Source: Phycisphaerales bacterium (GTDB taxonomy: Bacteria > Planctomycetota > Phycisphaerae > Phycisphaerales > UBA1924). From it: a stretch of 64,000 nucleotides of DNA. The stretch is taken from contig JADJMV010000009.1 in NCBI GenBank assembly GCA_016709445.1, positions 62,001-126,000 on the forward strand, written 5' to 3'. Below are positions 27,296 to 36,888 of this stretch, in pieces. The notes beneath the pieces are model-generated. The model was given only the letters and a program-made list of their open reading frames with translations, did no database searches and was not told the DNA's origin. Positions within the stretch are counted from its first letter, which is position 1, and the number at the start of each line of letters is the position of its first letter. Position numbers and translations under genes: made by a program.

Positions 27296-28933
27296 ATGGC
27301 CCTCGCCGCCCCTGTTGTCACACTCCGGCCTCTGCTCCGAATCCAAGCCGGTGAGCCGATCCGGCCCCTCCGGCTCGGATCGACATCCGGTCGCCTCGTG
27401 ATCGGGCGGACCGCAGGCGCCGGTTGGGCCATCCCCGAGCCCACCGTCTCGCGGCGCCACGCCATGCTCGAGCCCGCGGGGGGCGACTGGCTGATCGCCG
27501 ACTTGGGGAGCCGGCACGGGACCTTCTTGAACGGGCAGCAGCTCCGCGAGGGCGAACGTCTGCCTCTGCGCCCGGGTGACGAGGTCCGGTTCGGGCTTTG
27601 GGCCTGCCGTGCCGAGGGCGCCGAGATGGCCACGACCCGGATGACGACGATGCCCGAGACATCGCTCGCCGACCGGGTCAGGCCCATCCAGGCGTCCAAT
27701 CTCGCCGGCGTCGCCCAGCAACGACTCGACGCTCTCCTGGAAGCGAGCCGTCAATTGGCCCGCGCCGAAGACCGGGAGACCGTGGCGAGCGCGCTGGCCT
27801 CCTGCACCGCGGCTGGGACGGGCTGCGCCCGCGTGGTCGTGGTCCGACCGGCGGGCAACGAAGCCTTCGACGTCCTCGCGAGCACCGCCGCCGGGGATGG
27901 CCCCACCCTGAGCCGGACGCTGCTGGAAGCGGCGCTCGTCGGCGAACTGGTGCAACTCACCTCGGCTCAGGCCGATTTCCAGGGCGGACAATCGCTCATC
28001 GACCTGGAGATCCGCAGCGCGATCTGCGCCCCGCTCCTGGTCGGCGGCCTCGCGGATTCCCTCCTCTACCTCGACACCCGGGGCCGCGAGGGCACACTCC
28101 CTCCAGACGTCGGCGCGTTCTGCATCGCGATGGCGCAGCTCGGCGCCATGGCGACCGAGCGGGTGCTGGCCGCGGAGATGTCGGATCGTCGAGAACAACT
28201 CGAGCGGGACCTGCTCGCGGCCCGCAAGGCCCAGCAATTGCTCATGCCCCCCCGATCGGGTGCGACATCGGGGCTCACCTACTGCTTCGAATCGGTCCCC
28301 GGGCGCTTCGTCGCCGGAGACCTGTTCGACCTCGTGGACCTGGGCGGCGGACGCACCGCGTTCCTGCTGGGGGATGTCGCCGGCAAGGGCGTCGGCGCTG
28401 GGCTGCTCATGGCAGCCGCGCAGACGCAGCTGCGCACGCTCCTGGCGCTCGGCCAGAGTCTGGCGTCATCCGTCGACGCCCTCAACGAGCACGTGCACGC
28501 GCGGACCGACACGGGGACGTTTCTCACGCTCATGGCCGGCATCATCGACTCCCGCGCGGGCACGCTCGAACTCGTCGACGCGGGCCACGGCTTCTGCTGC
28601 CGGTGCGACCCCGGAGGCGGCGCCGAGCACGTCCGCTTCGCGGGAGGCTTGCCGATCGGCGTCGCCGCCGGTCAGAGCTACGGCTCCCAGATCATGGCGC
28701 TCAACCCCGGCGCCCGACTGGTCCTCTTCAGCGACGGTGTCGTCGAGCAAGCCAACTCCGCGGGCGAGCAATTCGGGATGCGGGAGGCCCTCGGCGTGCT
28801 CTCCCGCAGCACAGAGCCAGCCAGCGATGTCGCCGAGATACTCTCCGCCGTGCGGGCCCACGCCGCCGGCCCGCTCGCCGACGACGTGACGGTGGTCTCG
28901 CTCGTTGCCGACGGTCAAGGAGCCGCACTATGA
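27296..28933 (+). CDS. FHA-GAF-PP2C (SpoIIE-type) protein phosphatase
   Basis: A cytoplasmic signalling phosphatase of 545 residues. Seen: an FHA domain (about residues 20-100) with IGR, VSRRHAMLE and LGSRHGTFLNG, which binds phosphothreonine; a GAF-like sensory region (about 145-300); and a SpoIIE/PP2C phosphatase domain (about 315-540) with VAGDLFDL, LGDVAGKGVGAG, VDAGH and LFSDGVVEQ, whose Asp/Gly residues bind the metal pair. Known relatives dephosphorylate anti-sigma antagonists or act on Ser/Thr kinases. The start at 27296 avoids an upstream extension with no homology-like content. Its stop overlaps the next start by ATGA, so phosphatase and methyltransferase are translated together. 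Confidence 0.88.
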   Translation: MALAAPVVTLRPLLRIQAGEPIRPLRLGSTSGRLVIGRTAGAGWAIPEPTVSRRHAMLEPAGGDWLIADLGSRHGTFLNGQQLREGERLPLRPGDEVRFGLWACRAEGAEMATTRMTTMPETSLADRVRPIQASNLAGVAQQRLDALLEASRQLARAEDRETVASALASCTAAGTGCARVVVVRPAGNEAFDVLASTAAGDGPTLSRTLLEAALVGELVQLTSAQADFQGGQSLIDLEIRSAICAPLLVGGLADSLLYLDTRGREGTLPPDVGAFCIAMAQLGAMATERVLAAEMSDRREQLERDLLAARKAQQLLMPPRSGATSGLTYCFESVPGRFVAGDLFDLVDLGGGRTAFLLGDVAGKGVGAGLLMAAAQTQLRTLLALGQSLASSVDALNEHVHARTDTGTFLTLMAGIIDSRAGTLELVDAGHGFCCRCDPGGGAEHVRFAGGLPIGVAAGQSYGSQIMALNPGARLVLFSDGVVEQANSAGEQFGMREALGVLSRSTEPASDVAEILSAVRAHAAGPLADDVTVVSLVADGQGAAL

Positions 28934-29688
28934 CCCACATGATCCGCCATCCCCGCCGCGGTTTGGCCCGCGCCGTGGCCCTCGCCTGCCTCCTGTCCGC
29001 GGGCTGCCGATCGATCTCCACGCCGGGCTTCGAGCAGATGACGGCCTCAAAGCACGAGGCCAGCGTCCGCCCCGGCGTCAACGAGCCCTATCTCGATCCC
29101 AACCTCGACGTCGCGCAGTGGGTCAACAGGTTCGAGGTCGAGAGTCGGGAGATCTACGAGGCCCGGGCCGAGATCGTCCGCGCTGTGGCCCTGCGCCCCG
29201 GCCATCGTGTGGCGGACATCGGTGCGGGCACCGGCCTCTTTCTCGAACCCTTCGCCGATGCCGTCGGCGCCACGGGAAGGCTCTACGAACTCGATATCTC
29301 TCCCAAGTTCGTCGAACACATCCGGCAGCGCGCCGCCCGCGCCGGCCTGACGCAGGTCGAGGCCCGGCAATGCCCGGAAGACTCCGTCAACCTGCCCGCC
29401 GGCTCCATCGACATTGCCTTTATCTGCGACGTCTACCACCACTTCGAATACCCGCACTCCACGATGACCTCTATCCGGAACGCACTCGCGCCCGGGGGCG
29501 AGGTCGTGCTCATCGATTTCGAGCGTAACCCCGGCCAATCACGCCCCTGGGTCCTCGAGCACGTCCGGGCAGGACGGGACGTGTTCACAAAGGAGATCGA
29601 GGCCGCCGGGTTCAGGCTGCTCGGCGAGACCACGGTCCCGGGGCTGCGCGAGAGCTATTTCCTGCGCTTCCGCAGGGTGGAGGGGTAG
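28930..29688 (+). CDS. Lipoprotein with a SAM-dependent methyltransferase domain
   Basis: A 252-residue protein. Seen: an N-terminal lipoprotein signal (basic start, ARAVALACLLSAGC; Cys at about residue 26), then a class I methyltransferase fold with VADIGAGTGLFLEPF (SAM loop), LYELDISPKFVEHIR, IDIAFICDVYHHFEYP and GGEVVLIDFERN. Methyltransferases normally work in the cytoplasm where SAM is available, so a lipid-anchor signal is odd, although similar proteins are known in planctomycetes and proteobacteria. It may be retained at the inner membrane or bind a different ligand. Its ATG overlaps the stop of the FHA-PP2C gene. Confidence 0.82.
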   Translation: MTHMIRHPRRGLARAVALACLLSAGCRSISTPGFEQMTASKHEASVRPGVNEPYLDPNLDVAQWVNRFEVESREIYEARAEIVRAVALRPGHRVADIGAGTGLFLEPFADAVGATGRLYELDISPKFVEHIRQRAARAGLTQVEARQCPEDSVNLPAGSIDIAFICDVYHHFEYPHSTMTSIRNALAPGGEVVLIDFERNPGQSRPWVLEHVRAGRDVFTKEIEAAGFRLLGETTVPGLRESYFLRFRRVEG

Positions 29689-29728
29689 TCGCCACCCCCC
29701 CACCGTCCGACCTCGGCGCAATTCACGC

Positions 29729-32700
29729 CTATTTCGCGCTCTTGGCCGCCTTCGCGTCGTCGCAGATCTTGAGCATCACCTCGACCGACTTCTCGATCTG
29801 CGTGTCCTCGCCGGCCGCCGCCTGCTCGGGGCTGATGCGCACCTTATAGGTCGGCTCAAGCTGCGTGTTCTCGAGGAAGCCTCCCGACATGCCCTTGGTG
29901 CCGACCTGCGGGATGCCGAAGATCAGGTCGCCGGTGTGGAGGTGCTCCCACCAGACGGCAGTCGCGGTGCCGGGCACCGGCATGCCGACGGTCGGTCCGA
30001 TCTTGAGTTCGGTGTACGCCCACGGGAAGAAGTGGGCATCGGAGTAGTTGCTCTCGCTCATCACCACGAGCGAGGGCTTCGTCCACCGCTGGCGCGGGTC
30101 GCCGAAGTAGCCCTTGCCGGGCGCCTCGACGTTCCGCGGGTACAGATCGACATACTCCTTGCCGGTCAGGAAGGTCACGAGGTCGTCGTGGAGCCATCCA
30201 CCGCCGTTGAAGCGGGTATCCACGATCAGGCCCTCCTTCGCCGCGTCGCGTCCGAGCACCTCGGAGTAGACCTCGCGGAAGCTCTCGTCGTTCATGCCGC
30301 GCACGTGCACGTAGCCGATGCGCCCACCGGAGAGTGCGTCGACCATGTCCCGCCGCGCAAGCACCCAGCGGCGGTAGAGCAGCTCGCCCTCCTCGCCGCC
30401 GCTCACGGGCTTGACCACCTGGTCAAAGGTGTCGCCGTTGTCGCGGCGCAGCGTGAGCCTGACGCGTTCGCCGGCCTTGCCGTCGAGCAGCTCGAAGAGG
30501 TTCTGCGTCGCGTCGAGCGGGTGGCCGTCGATCTGCGTGATCACCATCCCGGCATCGATGTCGAGGTCGGACCGGTCGAGCGGCCCGCCCTTGATCACCT
30601 CGGCGATCCGCTGCCCCTCGCCCGTGTACCCGTTGTCAAAGAAGACGCCCAGGCTCGCCGTCGCCGCGTCGCCGGGCTTCCTGCCGGGCCGGTAGATCGC
30701 GCCCGTATGCGACGCATTCAGCTCGCCGAGCAGCTCCGATTCCACCTCCGCAAAGTCGCGGTTGTTCGAGATCCCCGCCATCTTGGGGGCGTACTGATCA
30801 CGGTAGAACGCCCAGTCCACCCCGTGCAGATCGGGGTTGTAGAACTTCTCCTTGACCTGCCGCCAGATGTGTCCGAACAGGTACGACCGCTCCAGACCCG
30901 TATCCAGCCGCTCCTCGGCCGCGAACCCGATCGGAGTCGCCTCGCCGCTCTTGGCGTCCACCTTGGAGAGCTTGCCATCGGCGAGCAGGAAGATGGCGTC
31001 GCCGTCCTTGTTGAGCTGCATGGTCGCGGCGTCGGCGTTGAGCTTCTTGAGGATCTTGTTCTCATCCTCGCGGAAGTCTCGCACCCACAGGTCGTAGCCC
31101 TTCTCGAACCTCGACAGGTAGTACAGGCGGGTGCCGTCCGAGGAGAGCGCGAAATCCGCCAGGTCCGACGACTGGATCGTCAGCCGCTCCGTGCGGCGCT
31201 CGATGCCGTCCAGCTCCAGCTCCACAGGCTTGGGTGTGTCCCCGACCTCGGCCTTGTCGCCGTCGGCATCATCCCCATCGCCCGCGCCGGCCGCCTTCTC
31301 CTCGGCCTTGTCCTCCTTGGCCTTCTCCTCCTCCTTCTTCTTGCGCTTCTCGTCGAGCTCCTTCTTCAGCTCGTACTCTTCCTTGCTCATGTGGAACTTG
31401 TCGTAGGAGTCCTGGTTCAGGAACGTCCCCACCACGTCGAGCTGCGCCCCCCAACTGCCGTGGCTCTTCATCCCGTACCGCTCCGAGGCCCAGAGCATGA
31501 CGCCGCCCTCCATGCCCCATCGCGGGCGAAGGTCGTCGTACCCCGAGTTTGAGAACTCGATCGGACCGGGTTCGGCCCCCGCGCCCGTGGGCACCACGCC
31601 GACCTCCGTCACGAAGGCCCGGTCCCTCGCGTAGAACTGCGTCGCGATGTAGTCGCCCGCCGGCGACCACCGAAAGTACTGGTCGCCGTCCTCGTACGAG
31701 TAATACTCGTCGCCGGGCATCACCGTCCGGGTCTGGCCGCTCTCGAGGTCCAGGATGTTGAGCGCCGTGCGGTTGTACAAGTACGCCAGGCTCTTCCCGT
31801 CCGGCGAGTAGAGCGGCTGGAACTCCTCGGCATCGGTCGCCACCAGCGGCCGCTCCTGGAAGGCCGTCGCGCTGAAGAAGTACAGCTCGTCCTCATCCGA
31901 CATCGACGACTCGTAGATGTTCCACGAGCCGTCACGCTCCCCGGCATAGACCAGCTTCTTGCCGTCGGGAGAGAACCCGACCGACCGCTCCTGCTCCGGC
32001 GTCGACGTGATCCGCCGCGTCGTGCCGAACTCGGTCGAGGTCACAAACACGTCGCCCCGGACCACGAACGCGACCTCTTTGCCGCTCGGCGCCACGGCGA
32101 ATTCCGTCGCCCCCGACCGCAGCGTGTCCACAAACTCCGACCCCGAGCGACCCTCCGAACCGATCCGGACCGGCACCAAGACCGGCGCCTTCCCGTTCGC
32201 CTTGAAATAGAGGTCCCCATGCCAGCTGAACACCATGTCGCCCTTGGGTGAGACCGAGAGGTCCCGCACCGGGTTGTGCTCGAAGCTCGTCAGCTGCTCG
32301 GCCTTCGCGCCCGCCTCGAGCGGCATCCGGAACACATTGGAATCGCCCGCCCGCTCCGACAGGAAGTACATCGACTTGCCGTCCTCGGCCCACTGCGGGT
32401 TCCGGTCCTCGCCCGCATAGTCGGTGAGCATCACGTGCTTCCCGGACTTGACGTCCCACATCCAGACATCCCGCGCGATCGCCGAGGTGTGGTGCTTGCG
32501 GTACTCGTTCTCGTAGCCCTTCCGGTCCTCGTAGAGCACCCTCCCGCCGTCGCGGCTGTACACCGCTCGCAGCGCGGGCGTCGTCAGCAGCATGCGGGGC
32601 GTCCCGCCCCCAACCGGCACGCTGTACAGCTCGGCCAGCACCGGGCTCGGGAACAGCGTGCTCGCCACGTCGTCCATCCGGGCGCTCTCAAAGATCACCG

Positions 32701-33106
32701 CCGAATCGTCCGGCGTGAAATCGCTCGGCAGGTCGTTGGCCGAGTTGTACGTCAGACGCACCGCCTCGCCCCCCTGCGAGGGCATCACATACACGTCGAA
32801 GTTCCCCTCGCGATCCGAGGCGAACGCGATCGAGCGACCGTCGTGCGACCACACCGGACGCGTCTCGCTCGCCGCGTGGACCGTCAGCGCGCGGGCCGTC
32901 CCGCCCGAGACGGGGACCACATAGAGGTCCCCCCCGCTGCTGAACACGATCGTCGTCCCGTCGGGGGAGATCGCCGGAGTCCGGAACCAGTTCGGGGAGA
33001 TGTCCTGGGCCGAAGCGAGACCGGAGGCCACACCGGCAACCACACCAGTCACCAGAGCGAGCGAAGCGGCAGCGCGGTGGAACAGGCACGCGGGATCTGG
33101 ACGCAT
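29729..33106 (-). CDS. Exported tricorn-like protease (beta-propeller, PDZ, S41)
   Basis: A 1125-residue periplasmic peptidase resembling archaeal tricorn protease. Seen: signal peptide (residues 1-34), repeated WD/TolB-like propeller blades with 'SPDGxxIVF' strands (about 45-640), a charged Lys/Glu/Asp linker (about 575-640), a PDZ domain (about 820-910, with GGPLDRSDLDIDAGMVITQ), and the C-terminal S41 core with IVDTRFNGGGWLHDD and the serine in MSESNYSDAHFF. Tricorn-type enzymes degrade peptides into small fragments. It is divergent from hutH (gap 169 bp); peptide breakdown upstream of histidine use would fit, but this is inference. Confidence 0.9.
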   Translation of the reverse strand: MRPDPACLFHRAAASLALVTGVVAGVASGLASAQDISPNWFRTPAISPDGTTIVFSSGGDLYVVPVSGGTARALTVHAASETRPVWSHDGRSIAFASDREGNFDVYVMPSQGGEAVRLTYNSANDLPSDFTPDDSAVIFESARMDDVASTLFPSPVLAELYSVPVGGGTPRMLLTTPALRAVYSRDGGRVLYEDRKGYENEYRKHHTSAIARDVWMWDVKSGKHVMLTDYAGEDRNPQWAEDGKSMYFLSERAGDSNVFRMPLEAGAKAEQLTSFEHNPVRDLSVSPKGDMVFSWHGDLYFKANGKAPVLVPVRIGSEGRSGSEFVDTLRSGATEFAVAPSGKEVAFVVRGDVFVTSTEFGTTRRITSTPEQERSVGFSPDGKKLVYAGERDGSWNIYESSMSDEDELYFFSATAFQERPLVATDAEEFQPLYSPDGKSLAYLYNRTALNILDLESGQTRTVMPGDEYYSYEDGDQYFRWSPAGDYIATQFYARDRAFVTEVGVVPTGAGAEPGPIEFSNSGYDDLRPRWGMEGGVMLWASERYGMKSHGSWGAQLDVVGTFLNQDSYDKFHMSKEEYELKKELDEKRKKKEEEKAKEDKAEEKAAGAGDGDDADGDKAEVGDTPKPVELELDGIERRTERLTIQSSDLADFALSSDGTRLYYLSRFEKGYDLWVRDFREDENKILKKLNADAATMQLNKDGDAIFLLADGKLSKVDAKSGEATPIGFAAEERLDTGLERSYLFGHIWRQVKEKFYNPDLHGVDWAFYRDQYAPKMAGISNNRDFAEVESELLGELNASHTGAIYRPGRKPGDAATASLGVFFDNGYTGEGQRIAEVIKGGPLDRSDLDIDAGMVITQIDGHPLDATQNLFELLDGKAGERVRLTLRRDNGDTFDQVVKPVSGGEEGELLYRRWVLARRDMVDALSGGRIGYVHVRGMNDESFREVYSEVLGRDAAKEGLIVDTRFNGGGWLHDDLVTFLTGKEYVDLYPRNVEAPGKGYFGDPRQRWTKPSLVVMSESNYSDAHFFPWAYTELKIGPTVGMPVPGTATAVWWEHLHTGDLIFGIPQVGTKGMSGGFLENTQLEPTYKVRISPEQAAAGEDTQIEKSVEVMLKICDDAKAAKSAK

Positions 33107-33275
33107 AACGGTCTCCTGTCGTTGAATCTGATCGGGCCAAACACCAACGCCACGACCCTTGGTCAGAAGCCAAGTCTACGGGCCCGCGGCCCCGGGGGCC
33201 CAGCCCGCCCGGTGTATGATCGGGCGGAGCCGGGAGCTTCCCCGGCCCCATCCCGGACGCCACACCGAGGGGTCG

Positions 33276-34811
33276 ATGCCGCCAAATCCTCTGACGCTTG
33301 ATGGCTCGGCCCTCTCCATCCGCGATGTCGTGGATGTCGCAGTCTCGCGCCGACCCGTGCGACTCGACGACTCGGTCCGAACCGGCATGGCCCGCTCCCG
33401 GCAGGTCGTCGAGAGCGTCTGCGAAGGCGAAGCGCCCCGCTACGGCATCAACACCGGCTTCGGCTCGCTCTCCCGGCGGCGCATCCCGCCCGCCGACCTC
33501 GCCCAGCTCCAGCGAAATCTCATCCGCAGCCACTCCGCCGGTGTGGGCCCCCACCTCCCCGAGCCGGTCGTCCGCGGCATGATGCTCGCCCAGGCCGCCT
33601 CGATCTCGCGCGGCGCCTCCGGCGCGCGCCCCGCCGTCGTCGATGCCATCCTCGCCATGCTCAACGCCGGCGTCACGCCCGCCGTCCCCGAGACCGGCTC
33701 TGTCGGCGCCTCGGGCGACCTCGCCCCCCTGGCCGCCGCGACACTCGCCCTGATCGGCGAGGGCGATTCCTACTTCGAGGGCTCCTGCGCCCCCACCGCC
33801 GAGGCCCTGGCCCGAGCCGGCCTCCAGCCTCTCGCGCTCGAGGCCAAGGAGGGGCTCGCCCTCATCAACGGCACGCACCTCATGGCCGCCCGCGGCGCAC
33901 TGCTGCTCGACGAGCTCGACACGCTCTTCCACGCCGCCGTCCTCGCCTGCGCCATGTCGATCGACGCCGCCAAGGCCACCGACGCCTTCCTCGACCCCCG
34001 CGTGCACGCGCTCCGGCGCCAGCCCGGGCAGGCCGACATCGCCGCCGCCCTCCGCGCCGGCCTCGAGGGCAGCCAGATCATCCCCTCCCACCGCGAGGAC
34101 GACCCCCGCGTGCAGGACCCCTACTCCTTCCGCTGCGCCCCGCCGGTGCTCGGCGCGGCGCTCGACGCCGCCCGCGGCGCACGCCTGGCTCTCGAATGCG
34201 AACTCGGCGCCGTCACCGACAACCCGCTCGTCATCGACGGGGACATCATCAGCGCGGGCAACTTCCACGGCATGCCCCTGGCCATCCCCCTCGACACCCT
34301 CGCGATCGCCGCCGCACACCTCGCCGGCATCAGCGAGCGCCGCGTCTTCGCCATGCTCGCCGCCGCCGATCCCTTCGTCGGGCTCCAGCCCTACCTCGCC
34401 CCCCACCCCGGCCTGCAGTCGGGACTCATGATCGCCCAATACACCGCCGCCGCCTGCTGCAACGAACTCATCGGCCTCGCCAACCCCGCCAGCGTCGCCA
34501 ACATCTCGACCAGCGCCGGCATCGAGGACTACAACTCCTTCGGCCCCCGCGCCGCGGCCAAGGCCGCGCGGGCCGTCGAGCTGGCCCGCTGGGTTGTCGC
34601 GATCGAGCTGCTCTGCGCCGGCCAGGGCATCGACCTCCACCGCCCCCTGCGGTCCGGAGGCCCCGTCGAGGCGTTCCACGCGACCATGCGGGCCGTCGTA
34701 CCCCGGCTCGACGACGACCGTCCGCTCACGCCGGATATCGAGGCCCTCACCGCCCTCATCCGCCGGTCCGACGTCATTCCAGACGCGATTCCGAGCCTCC
34801 TGCTCCGCTGA
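33276..34811 (+). CDS. hutH: Histidine ammonia-lyase
   Basis: Converts L-histidine to urocanate and ammonia, the first step of histidine degradation. Seen: YGINTGFGSL, the MIO prosthetic-group triad Ala-Ser-Gly in SVGASGDLAPLA (residues 145-147, bases 33708-33716), NGTHLM, QDPYSFRCAPPVLGA and a Tyr-Asn-Ser segment EDYNSFGP. Length 511 is standard. ATG at 33276 follows CGAGGGG. It is followed 74 bp later by hutU on the same strand. Confidence 0.97.
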   Translation: MPPNPLTLDGSALSIRDVVDVAVSRRPVRLDDSVRTGMARSRQVVESVCEGEAPRYGINTGFGSLSRRRIPPADLAQLQRNLIRSHSAGVGPHLPEPVVRGMMLAQAASISRGASGARPAVVDAILAMLNAGVTPAVPETGSVGASGDLAPLAAATLALIGEGDSYFEGSCAPTAEALARAGLQPLALEAKEGLALINGTHLMAARGALLLDELDTLFHAAVLACAMSIDAAKATDAFLDPRVHALRRQPGQADIAAALRAGLEGSQIIPSHREDDPRVQDPYSFRCAPPVLGAALDAARGARLALECELGAVTDNPLVIDGDIISAGNFHGMPLAIPLDTLAIAAAHLAGISERRVFAMLAAADPFVGLQPYLAPHPGLQSGLMIAQYTAAACCNELIGLANPASVANISTSAGIEDYNSFGPRAAAKAARAVELARWVVAIELLCAGQGIDLHRPLRSGGPVEAFHATMRAVVPRLDDDRPLTPDIEALTALIRRSDVIPDAIPSLLLR

Positions 34812-34885
34812 TCGGCGCAACGCCGTGGTATGGTGGCCCCCGCCGGGCTAGCCTGTTAGGAGACGCACTCGGAAGGAGCCGCACC

Positions 34886-36652
34886 GTGGGAAGCGCCATC
34901 TCGGCGAAGAGGAAGAGCAGGGCGGGCAAATCGGGGGGTTCGGGAGCACGGCTGGTGCGGGCGCCGCGCGGCACGCAGCGCGCCTGCAAGACATGGCAGG
35001 CCGAGGCCGCCATGCGCATGCTCATGAACAACCTCGACCCCGAGGTCGCCGAGCACCCCGACAAGCTCGTCGTCTACGGCGGGCGTGGCCAGGCCGCCCG
35101 CTCCTGGGAAGCCTTCGACGCCATCGTCGCCTCGCTCAAGGCCCTCGCGCCCGACGAGACCCTCCTCGTCCAGTCCGGCAAGCCCGTCGGCGTCGTCCGC
35201 ACCCACGCCGACGCCCCGCGGGTCCTCATCGCCAACTCCAACCTCGTCCCCCACTGGGCCACCCAGGAACACTTCGACGATCTCGCGGCCAAGGGCCTCA
35301 TCATGTTCGGCCAGATGACCGCCGGCTCCTGGATCTACATCGGCACGCAGGGCATCCTCCAGGGCACGTTCGAGACCTTCGCCGAGTGCGCCCGCCAGCA
35401 CTTCGGCGCTTCGCTCGCCGGGCGCCTGGTCGTCACCGCCGGCTGCGGCGGCATGGGCGGCGCCCAGCCCCTGGCCGTCACGCTCAACGGCGGCGTCTGC
35501 CTCATCGCCGACGTGGACCACTCCCGCCTCGAACGCCGCGTCCGCGACCTCTACCTCGACGAGGTCGCCCTCGAGCCCGACGACGCCATCGACCGCGCCA
35601 TCGAGCGAGCCGCCAAGAAGCAGCCCCGCTCCATCGGCGTCCACTGCAACGCCATCGAGCTGCTCGAACGCCTCCTCGAGCGCGAGATCACCCCCGACGC
35701 GCTCACCGACCAGACCAGCGCCCACGACCCGCTCGACGGCTATGTCCCCGTCGAATACTCCTTCGCCGAGGCCGAGGTCGCCCGCAAGCTCGACCCCGCC
35801 CACTACGCCGAACGCTCCATGGCCAGCATGGACCGCCATGTCCGGGCGATGGTGGCCCTCCAGCAGCGCGGCGCCGTCACCTTCGACTATGGCAACAACA
35901 TCCGCCAGCGCGCCCTCGACCACGGGTTCAAGGACGCCTTCGCCTTCCCCGGCTTCGTCCCCGCCTTCATCCGCCCCCAGTTCTGCACCGGCCGCGGCCC
36001 CTTCCGCTGGGTCGCCCTCTCCGGCGAGCCCCGCGACATCTACGTGACCGACCACGAACTGCTCAAGCTCTTTCCCCCCGGCTCCAGCGCCAGCGCCGAC
36101 GGCCTCCGCCGCTGGATCCTCTCCTGCCACGCCGACCCCAACGCCCTCCTCGCCGGCGACTACGACCGCTGCACCCCCCGCTTCGGCTTCCAGGGCCTCC
36201 CCGCCCGGATCTGCTGGCTCGGCCTCGGCGAACGCGACAAGGCCGGCCTGCTCTTCAATCAGCTCGTCGCCGACGGGCGCGTCAAGGCCCCCATCGTCAT
36301 CGGGCGCGACCACCTCGACTGCGGCAGCGTCGCCAGCCCCAACCGCGAGACCGAGGCCATGAAGGACGGCTCCGACGCCATCAGCGACTGGGCCCTCCTC
36401 AACGCCATGGTCAATGTCGCCAGCGGCGCAAGCTGGGTCAGCTTCCACCACGGCGGCGGCGTGGGCATCGGCTTCAGCCAGCACGCCGGCCAGGTCATCG
36501 TCGCCGACGGCACCCCCGAAGCCGCCGCCCGCCTCGAACGCGTCCTCACCAACGACCCCATGATGGGCGTCTTCCGCCACGCCGACGCCGGCTACGAGCT
36601 CGCCGCCGACTGCGCCCGCGACCAGTCTGTCCAGATCCCCATGCCCCGCTGA
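34886..36652 (+). CDS. hutU: Urocanate hydratase
   Basis: Hydrates urocanate to imidazolonepropionate using a tightly bound NAD. Seen: CKTWQAEAAMRMLMNNLDPEVAE, the NAD-binding GCGGMGGAQPLAVT, QTSAHDPLDGYVP and CTGRGPFRWVALSG, all diagnostic. At 588 residues it is about 30 longer than usual, because of a basic Ser/Gly/Arg N-terminal extension. The GTG start at 34886 follows a clear GGAAGGAG (34871-34878). hutI and hutG are not in the window, so the remaining steps are encoded elsewhere or by other routes. Confidence 0.97.
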   Translation: MGSAISAKRKSRAGKSGGSGARLVRAPRGTQRACKTWQAEAAMRMLMNNLDPEVAEHPDKLVVYGGRGQAARSWEAFDAIVASLKALAPDETLLVQSGKPVGVVRTHADAPRVLIANSNLVPHWATQEHFDDLAAKGLIMFGQMTAGSWIYIGTQGILQGTFETFAECARQHFGASLAGRLVVTAGCGGMGGAQPLAVTLNGGVCLIADVDHSRLERRVRDLYLDEVALEPDDAIDRAIERAAKKQPRSIGVHCNAIELLERLLEREITPDALTDQTSAHDPLDGYVPVEYSFAEAEVARKLDPAHYAERSMASMDRHVRAMVALQQRGAVTFDYGNNIRQRALDHGFKDAFAFPGFVPAFIRPQFCTGRGPFRWVALSGEPRDIYVTDHELLKLFPPGSSASADGLRRWILSCHADPNALLAGDYDRCTPRFGFQGLPARICWLGLGERDKAGLLFNQLVADGRVKAPIVIGRDHLDCGSVASPNRETEAMKDGSDAISDWALLNAMVNVASGASWVSFHHGGGVGIGFSQHAGQVIVADGTPEAAARLERVLTNDPMMGVFRHADAGYELAADCARDQSVQIPMPR

Positions 36653-36660
36653 CAAAAGAG

Positions 36661-36687
36661 GCCCACCGCGCAAGCGTGGGCTTTCTT
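36661..36687 (+). terminator. Terminator after hutU
   Basis: GCCCAC (36661-36666) pairs with GTGGGC (36676-36681) around a nine-base loop, followed by TTTCTT. It begins 8 bases after the hutU stop. Confidence 0.65.
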
Positions 36688-36700
36688 CGTCCCACCCGCG

Positions 36701-36800
36701 ATGCAGAACGCGGAGGCCGCAGAGGGGACGCAGAGGACGCGGAGCAAGACAGCGAAGGCAATTTCAACACAGAGGCACAGAGACACAGAGGCAAGGCAGG
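36701..36800. repeat. Short-period interspersed repeat remnant (CAGAGG-type)
   Basis: A purine-rich stretch built of ACAGAGGCACAGAG-like and GCAGAGGACGCGGAG-like units (about 6-12 bp period). Shorter relatives occur at 38497-38540 and 43970-44004 in the opposite orientation (CTCCGC and CTGCG units). Such blocks are common in intergenic DNA of several bacterial phyla. They code for nothing credible. Confidence 0.5.
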
Positions 36801-36824
36801 GGATGGGAGTTGATCGTACCACCC

Positions 36825-36888
36825 AGGTGCGGCGGCTTTGGGCCGCTCCTCGGTGCGGACGGATACCGTGACGCCAGAACACCGAGAT
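36825..36888 (+). repeat. 64-bp structured direct repeat, copy 1
   Basis: Begins AGGTGCGGCGG and ends CACCGAGAT. It nearly repeats at 37301-37364. Internal structure: a hairpin GCGGC..GCCGC, and CTCGGTG pairing with CACCGAG about 24 bases later. The copies differ at a handful of positions, several in the loop between the CTCGGTG and CACCGAG arms. It looks like a small mobile or REP-like element; the role is unknown. Confidence 0.7.
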
